A DNA stretch of 44,657 nt from Caldilineaceae bacterium (GTDB taxonomy: Bacteria; Chloroflexota; Anaerolineae; Caldilineales; Caldilineaceae), in contig JAGNDO010000041.1 of assembly GCA_018003515.1 (NCBI GenBank), positions 1-44,657 on the forward strand, given 5' to 3'. The first letter of the stretch is position 1, and each line of letters starts with the position of its first letter. The position numbers and the translations under genes were made by a program. Of this stretch, positions 40,473 through 44,657 are shown one piece after another. The notes beneath the pieces are model-generated. The model was not told the origin of the DNA and did not search any database. It worked only from the letters and a program-made list of their open reading frames with translations.

Positions 40473-41163
40473 ACTCCCCCGCCAAGAAGCAGATCACACT
40501 ATCCGCCACGCCTTGGGCGACGATCTGAGGGCGATCTTCCAACAGGGGGCGGTCTGCGCCGAGGAAGCCCATTTCCAGGATGATGGCCGGGGTGGCGGGG
40601 TCGATGCGGTTGAAAGCGTGGTATTGGGTCATGTCGTGGGTGACGGTATTGGGGTGGCGGGGCAGCCCGGTGACTGTGCCGTAGTGCTGGTCGACGCAGC
40701 CCAGCAGCCGGGCCTCCTCAAGCGCGATGGGCGATGCGATATGGTTGGCCGCCTTGTAACCGCTGGCCTGGACACAACTGTCCGCGTGCAGGCTGACCAA
40801 CACGTCCACCTTCAGCCCCGCCAATCTGGTGTCGTACTCGTCCAGGATCAGCACATCTGCCCCGGCCCGACGCAGACGGCGAGCCGCCAGATCCGCCACC
40901 CGGGCGTTGACATCCGCCTCTTTTAGGGTGACTTGGCCCGCCTCGTCCTCGCAAACGGCCCCAGAGTCGGATCCAGCATGACCGCTGATGAGGGCGACCT
41001 GTTTGTTGAAGATCCCAGGCACAAAGCCTTGGGCCGGGGTGCCATCCAAACTGGGCAGCCCGAACCCGGCAATCCGCCCACCGATCAGCGCAATGCCCAG
41101 GACAGCGATGCCCAGGATCAAGAGGAAGATATGTTGGAGTCGTTGCAGGCTTTTGCGGCGCAC
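40471..41163 (-). CDS. N-acetylmuramoyl-L-alanine amidase (Amidase_3)
   Basis: A 230-residue zinc amidase that cuts the glycan-peptide bond of peptidoglycan. A signal-anchor helix (about 10-32) precedes the catalytic domain: His in SGHAGSDSG, Glu in KEADVNARV, His in VSLHADS, and the catalytic Glu in AIILEMGFLGA. The start is GTG 41163, next to a TTGATTGG repeat array; ribosome binding site unclear. Confidence 0.9.
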   Translation of the reverse strand: MRRKSLQRLQHIFLLILGIAVLGIALIGGRIAGFGLPSLDGTPAQGFVPGIFNKQVALISGHAGSDSGAVCEDEAGQVTLKEADVNARVADLAARRLRRAGADVLILDEYDTRLAGLKVDVLVSLHADSCVQASGYKAANHIASPIALEEARLLGCVDQHYGTVTGLPRHPNTVTHDMTQYHAFNRIDPATPAIILEMGFLGADRPLLEDRPQIVAQGVADSVICFLAGE

Positions 41164-41180
41164 GGGCAGGTGGGTGGGTG

Positions 41181-41215
41181 GTTGATTGGTTGATTGGTTG
41201 ACTTGTTGATTGTAC
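41181..41215. repeat. TTGATTGG tandem repeat (single arm)
   Basis: Four units of TTGATTGG/TTGACTTG type in tandem. The matching inverted array is not here, but the same units form a hairpin at 44508-44572. Confidence 0.6.
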
Positions 41216-41435
41216 CTGAGTGGCGGGGGGTGTCAATTTGGGGCGGGTCAGCGGGGATGATTGCTGGAACGATTGGGTCGAAGTTGACGTCGAATACAAA
41301 GCGGGTGAGAACGGTTTTTCTCCTCAACTCATGCCGTTTTAGTGTTTTCCTGGCTTTTTGGTACAATCACACTATTGTTTACGCGTTTTGAACTTTACCC
41401 ACGTCGATAGTGACGACGTAGAAAATAACCTCCTT

Positions 41436-42554
41436 ATGCAAGATCTCGGCGCATTGCTGCGCGAACGACGGGAAGCCCTAGGCCTCAACTTGGCCGATGT
41501 CGAAGCGGGCACCCGCATTCGTCAAAAATATCTGGCCGCTCTGGAATCCGACGAGTGGCACCTCTTGCCCGGTGAAGTGGTGGGCCGGGGTTTCTTGCGC
41601 AACTATACGCGCTTCTTGGATCTGGACGCCGACGCGGTTTTGGAACGGCGAAAGGTCTCCGTGGATCCCCACCTGCAACGGGCGTTGGAGAGTACCAGTG
41701 CTGGCGCGCCCATGCCCGCCGGCCGGGATGTGGACTATCGCCCCAGGGATGTGTCATTGACCCGGGAACCGCTGATCGATTTCGATGACATCGTGATCGA
41801 CTGGCGGCGACTTACCCCTTTGATCAGTCTGCTGCTCCTGGTTTTGATCGTGGCCGGCGGCTGGTGGGGCGTCCGTCAGCTCTCGCCACGTCTGGGCGAC
41901 TTCTTTGGTGGTTCGGTGGATGGTGTACAGACCCGAATTGCCGAAATACGCGCCACCGAACCGGCCACGGCCATCCCGGCTGCCGCCGTTGTCTCGGATA
42001 TCGGTAGCACGGCCACCCCAGAGGCGACCGCCACCCCGGTGACTGTGGCCGTTGTCCCGATTGTGGAGCCAACTGCCACACCGATTCCGCCCACGCCAGT
42101 GCCATCCCCCACGCCCGCGGCCCTTGAGCCGACCGCCACCCCGGTGGCGGTCGCCCAGCCTGTGGTCGAACAGCCCACCGCAGAAGTGCTGGTCGAGCCC
42201 ACCCCGGTGGATGCGGCCCCGACACCTGAATTCCCGCCCCCGCTCTGCAAGGACGAGCGCACGGTAATTCTGTCACCTGGGATGAATCAACAGGTCCAGG
42301 GCCAAGTCACCATCAGCGGCACGGTCTTCCACGACGACTTCTGGTATTACAAATTGGAATTTGCCCCAGGGGCCAACGCCAGCGAGGGCTTTGTCTACTT
42401 TGCCGGGGCCGAACGCCAGATCACCGGGGGCGAGCTGGCCCGGCTCAACAGCGCCGCCTTGGGCAACGGCACCTACACCCTCAAACTGACCGTCGTGGAC
42501 AACGCCGGCAACTTCCCGCCCACTTGTCAGGTCACGATTCGAGTGGAGAATTGA
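41436..42554 (+). CDS. RodZ-like membrane protein with HTH and Ig-like domain
   Basis: A 372-residue protein, likely start ATG 41436 since the preceding residues are not conserved. Residues 1-75 form a RodZ-type helix-turn-helix (LGALLRERREALGLNLADVE; GRGFLRNYTRFLDLD), which in rod-shaped bacteria ties MreB to the wall machinery. One transmembrane helix (about 133-153) and about 110 Thr/Pro-rich residues follow, then a C-terminal beta-rich domain (about 285-372, VILSPGMNQQVQGQVTISG) of Ig-like type. A TACAAT -10 lies at 41362. Confidence 0.85.
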   Translation: MQDLGALLRERREALGLNLADVEAGTRIRQKYLAALESDEWHLLPGEVVGRGFLRNYTRFLDLDADAVLERRKVSVDPHLQRALESTSAGAPMPAGRDVDYRPRDVSLTREPLIDFDDIVIDWRRLTPLISLLLLVLIVAGGWWGVRQLSPRLGDFFGGSVDGVQTRIAEIRATEPATAIPAAAVVSDIGSTATPEATATPVTVAVVPIVEPTATPIPPTPVPSPTPAALEPTATPVAVAQPVVEQPTAEVLVEPTPVDAAPTPEFPPPLCKDERTVILSPGMNQQVQGQVTISGTVFHDDFWYYKLEFAPGANASEGFVYFAGAERQITGGELARLNSAALGNGTYTLKLTVVDNAGNFPPTCQVTIRVEN

Positions 42555-42555
42555 G

Positions 42556-42586
42556 CGGGTGAAGGGGTGAAGGGGTGAGCGGGTGA
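42556..42586. repeat. GGGTGA tandem repeat, left arm
   Basis: GGGTGAAG, GGGTGAAG, GGGTGAGC and GGGTGAAG in tandem. The inverted arm is at 42963-42987, on the far side of the four-helix-bundle gene. Confidence 0.7.
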
Positions 42587-42962
42587 AGATTTCGATCCAT
42601 ACGGAGTTAGAGGTGTATAATCGATCCTTTGATTCTGCGATGCGGATTTTTGAGAAAACCAAACCTTTCCCAAGGACGAAACGTATTCGCTGACGGATCA
42701 GATCCGCCGTTCATCGAGATCCGTCAGCGCGAATATTGCGGAAGCATGGCGTAAACGCAGGTATGAGAAATCATTCATCAGCAAGTTGAGTGACGCTGAA
42801 GCAGAAGCGGCGGAAACTCAAGTGTGGATACAGTACGCGGTAAAATGCGGATATCTGGATGATGATACAGGCCGGGAATTATATCGAGAATACGACGCAA
42901 TCCTGGGCACACTCGTCGGCATGATCAATCACACCGACACATGGATACTCCCAGGCAAATAA
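42583..42962 (+). pseudogene. Frameshifted four-helix-bundle (23S rRNA intervening-sequence-type) protein
   Basis: The frame from GTG 42583 reads ELEVYNRSFDSAMRIFEKTK and PFP, then is out of step. One base is missing near 42666-42672 (CTTTCCCAAGG); the next frame continues KDETYSLTDQIRRSSRSVSA, NIAEAWRKRRYEKSFISKLS and on to TAA 42960-42962. The two pieces together form the TIGR02436-type four-helix-bundle protein of about 125 residues, often found inside rRNA intervening sequences or as free genes of unknown role. The upstream repeat supplies the start codon. It may be a real mutation or a sequencing error in a homopolymer. Confidence 0.8.
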
Positions 42963-42987
42963 TCTCACCCCCTCACCCCCTCACCCC
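42963..42987. repeat. CTCACCCC tandem repeat, right arm
   Basis: Three CTCACCCC units, the inverse of the array at 42556-42586. With it they bracket the four-helix-bundle gene; this arm overlaps the def 3' end. Confidence 0.65.
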
Positions 42988-43523
42988 ACCATCTCCTCCA
43001 CGGGGATGGCTTCCATCTCGCCTTCTTCATTCTTGCGCAGGCGGTAGACCTGGACGGCCCGGTCGGTCATCAGGGTGCCGTGGAGGTGGTCGATCTCGTG
43101 CTGGAAGATGCGGGCCAGCCAGTCGAAGGCCTTGATGCGGATCTCCTTGCCGTGACGATCTTGGGCCCGCACCAGCACGAAGTCCGCCCGCTCCACATCC
43201 GCCACCAGACCGGGCAGGCTCAGACACCCCTCCTCGCCCATCTCCTTGCCCCGCTGTTTGATGATCTCCGGGTTGATCAACTCATAGACCCGCAGGGTGT
43301 TTTCCGGGTCTTCGTCGTCGTCTGGGTACTCCACCACGGTGATGCGTTTGCTGATCCCCACCTGGGGCGCGGCCAACCCCACGCCGGGGGCATCCCGCAT
43401 GGTCTCCAGCATATTGTCCAACAGGGTGTGCAGGGTGGCGTCAAAGGTCACAACCCGCTGGGCTGGCTGGCGCAACACAGCCCCATCCTCGTCCCAGGCG
43501 GATAGAATTCTTAGAATAGTCAT
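42981..43523 (-). CDS. def: Peptide deformylase
   Basis: A 180-residue metalloenzyme that removes formyl from nascent proteins. Motif 1 GVGLAAPQVG, motif 2 EGCLSLP (Cys is a metal ligand) and motif 3 QHEIDHLHG (the HExxH-type) are all present. ATG 43523 is the likely start (MTILRILSAW); an AAGGAG lies 14 bases upstream, a little far. The frame extends further to 43568. It has a short Glu-rich tail. Confidence 0.96.
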   Translation of the reverse strand: MTILRILSAWDEDGAVLRQPAQRVVTFDATLHTLLDNMLETMRDAPGVGLAAPQVGISKRITVVEYPDDDEDPENTLRVYELINPEIIKQRGKEMGEEGCLSLPGLVADVERADFVLVRAQDRHGKEIRIKAFDWLARIFQHEIDHLHGTLMTDRAVQVYRLRKNEEGEMEAIPVEEMVG

Positions 43524-43624
43524 AATCGCTTCGGTTTCTCCTTGGGTTGAAAAAGCTACAACCCTCATTATAGGATTGGCCGAAAGGCTCTGTCAAAACC
43601 GGGGAGGGGAGAGGGACTTAAACT

Positions 43625-43696
43625 TCACCACAAAGAACACAAAGAACACAAAGATTTTTTCTTACGTCTTTGTGTTCTTTGTGCTCTTTGTGGTGA
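43625..43696. repeat. Inverted repeat of CACAAAGAA-type units
   Basis: TCACCACAAAGAACACAAAG and one more unit face CTTTGTGTTCTTTGTGCTCT and TTGTGGTGA, followed by seven T on the plus strand. It lies between def and the hydrolase gene. Confidence 0.85.
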
Positions 43697-43701
43697 TTTT
43701 T

Positions 43702-44493
43702 TTATTTTGAGAAGAATTCGTGGAGAGTGGAATTGGTGGCATCGACATCTTCCAGGGGGAAAATGTGGCCCACGCCGGGCAGGATGACGCGGTCAGCATC
43801 GGCAATCTTCGCCACAAGCAGATTCGCATTGGCCGGGGGTACCACCTTATCATGCTCCCCAAACAGAACCAGCGTGGGGCAAACGATCTCGCTCACCCGA
43901 TCCTCCGCATTGTGCATGGCCCCGGCCATCATCTGGGCCTGGTATTGGGCCGCGGGCACCGGGCCGGTGAACCGATAGGCCAGCAACGCCTCCACCACCG
44001 CCGGATGAGCCTCGGAAAAGCCCGGCCCCGCCGCAATCGCCACCCCCCGGCGCACCAGATCCGCCGGGTCGCCAGAACGGTCCATCATCACCGCCAGGGC
44101 CTCCTGGGTCACGGGGATGGCGTTGGGTCCGCCAAAGGTCGTGCTGGCCAGCACAAGCCTGCTCACAAGCTCTGGACGGGCCAGGGCTAACTCCTCCGCA
44201 ATGAAGCCGCCCAAAGAATGGCCGACGACGTACGCGCCGGTGATGCCCAGCGCATCCAACAGCCCTGCCGCATCCGCGGCCAGCATGGGCGTGGAATAGG
44301 GACCGTCCGGCTTGTCCGTCCCCCCGCTGCCCCGATTGTCAAAGGTGATTACCCGGTAATGACGGCTCAATCCCGGCACCTGTTTGTGCCAGAACCAGCC
44401 CCCATACCCCAGCCCGGTGATGAAAAGCAGGGGCGGGCCGTCCCCCGCGGATTCGTAGGCGATGTTGATTCCGTTGGCGTGAATAGTTGGCAT
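43702..44493 (-). CDS. Alpha/beta-hydrolase
   Basis: A 263-residue hydrolase; CAAGGAGACC precedes ATG 44493, and the longer frame is repeat-derived. The nucleophile elbow GHSLGG (VVGHSLGGFIAEEL), an oxyanion-type GLGYGGWFW, Asp in LFGEHDKVVP and His in GVGHIFPLE complete the catalytic triad. Closest in feel to the haloperoxidase/epoxide-hydrolase-type esterases. The substrate is unknown. It lies downstream of an acyl ligase gene on the same strand. Confidence 0.88.
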   Translation of the reverse strand: MPTIHANGINIAYESAGDGPPLLFITGLGYGGWFWHKQVPGLSRHYRVITFDNRGSGGTDKPDGPYSTPMLAADAAGLLDALGITGAYVVGHSLGGFIAEELALARPELVSRLVLASTTFGGPNAIPVTQEALAVMMDRSGDPADLVRRGVAIAAGPGFSEAHPAVVEALLAYRFTGPVPAAQYQAQMMAGAMHNAEDRVSEIVCPTLVLFGEHDKVVPPANANLLVAKIADADRVILPGVGHIFPLEDVDATNSTLHEFFSK

Positions 44494-44507
44494 GGTGGTC
44501 TCCTTGT

Positions 44508-44572
44508 GGATTGGTTGATTGGTTGATTCGTTGATTGCAACTGCCCGATCCCTGGCAATCAACCAATCAACA
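44508..44572. repeat. Inverted repeat of TTGATTGG-type units
   Basis: GGTTGATTGGTTGATTCGTT (left) faces GCAATCAACCAATCAAC (right). The right arm supplies the last codons and stop of the acyl ligase gene. Confidence 0.8.
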
Positions 44573-44657
44573 TCTTTTTATCAATCTTCCCCGCCCCCGT
44601 CTTGGGCAATTCAGGCAGGAAAACAACAGATTTCGGCACTTTATACCCGGCCAGCCG
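44559..44657 (-). CDS. Acyl-CoA synthetase/AMP-dependent ligase, C-terminal end (partial)
   Basis: The last 32 codons are visible; the rest lies beyond the window. YKVPKSVVFLPELPKTGAGK with the catalytic Lys (PKTGAGKIDKK) is the A10 motif of ANL-superfamily acyl ligases, with the preceding LAGYKVP typical of fatty-acyl or aryl-CoA synthetases. The final MLIG and the TGA at 44561-44559 lie in a TTGATTGG repeat. Confidence 0.9.
   Translation of the reverse strand, partial: RLAGYKVPKSVVFLPELPKTGAGKIDKKMLIG

Noticed and set aside
5945..44572. Could the tandem units be a CRISPR array?
   Set aside because: Units are 7-8 bp with no spacers and inverted arms; no cas genes are present.

Overview
The window is a piece of a bacterial chromosome, mostly GC-rich and densely packed. 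Operon organisation and protein sequence character (tuf / tRNA-Trp / secE / nusG / rplKAJL, a CRP-type regulator next to rho, a RodZ-like protein, Thr/Pro-rich cell-surface tails, hairpins built from short tandem repeats between genes) fit a Chloroflexota-type lineage (Anaerolineae/Caldilineae-like). That placement is inferred from the proteins and was not computed.

Layout. 1-5.4 kb: end of tuf, tRNA-Trp, secE-nusG, rplK-rplA, an L10-type leader with attenuator, rplJ-rplL, then mtnA in place of the usual rpoBC. 5.5-12.5 kb (mostly minus): orphan ribbon-helix-helix protein, tRNA-Thr, efp, ruvA, an OmpR-type response regulator, ruvC, yebC, pyrG with a terminator in its leader, and acpS coupled to a 19-residue ORF. 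12.5-13.6 kb: a broken integron-type integrase and a 198-bp MITE-like element. 13.7-22.4 kb: an AT-richer accessory island. 22.5-25 kb: UDP-glucose dehydrogenase and a flippase-like membrane protein. 25.2-31.4 kb: rpmH-rnpA-yidD-yidC-jag, a PfkB kinase and parA-parB, the classic origin-proximal set but without dnaA. 31.4-44.7 kb: Gfo/Idh/MocA oxidoreductase, a degenerate polyprenyl-synthase-like protein, CRP-family regulator, rho, LysM-M23 endopeptidase, GT-C-like membrane protein, Amidase_3, RodZ-like protein, a frameshifted four-helix-bundle gene, def, an alpha/beta hydrolase and the end of an acyl-CoA ligase-type gene.

The most interesting part is the island at 13.7-22.1 kb: a GATase-like protein, a LIM-domain protein that looks like a bacterial homologue of the plant ubiquitin-activated peptidase DA1, a vWA protein, a membrane-anchored PP2C phosphatase with a long coiled coil, and two related protein kinases, one carrying a transmembrane helix and an extracellular PA-IL lectin-like domain. 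The vWA/PP2C/kinase core matches the published TerY-P phosphosignalling triad. Three otherwise unrelated proteins (GATase-like, DA1-like, kinase 1) end in the same tandem short motif (consensus S-L-D-D-x-P-x-x-D-W), which suggests a common docking or modification signal. I read the island as a transmembrane phosphorylation switch controlling a LIM/DA1-type peptidase.

A second theme is the repeats. At least six families of intergenic hairpin built from 7-8 bp tandem units, plus a G/C-rich MITE-like family with GCGGTAAGCGTTCAC ends, sit between genes and in several places run into them, supplying the start of ruvC and the last codons of the flippase and acyl ligase genes.
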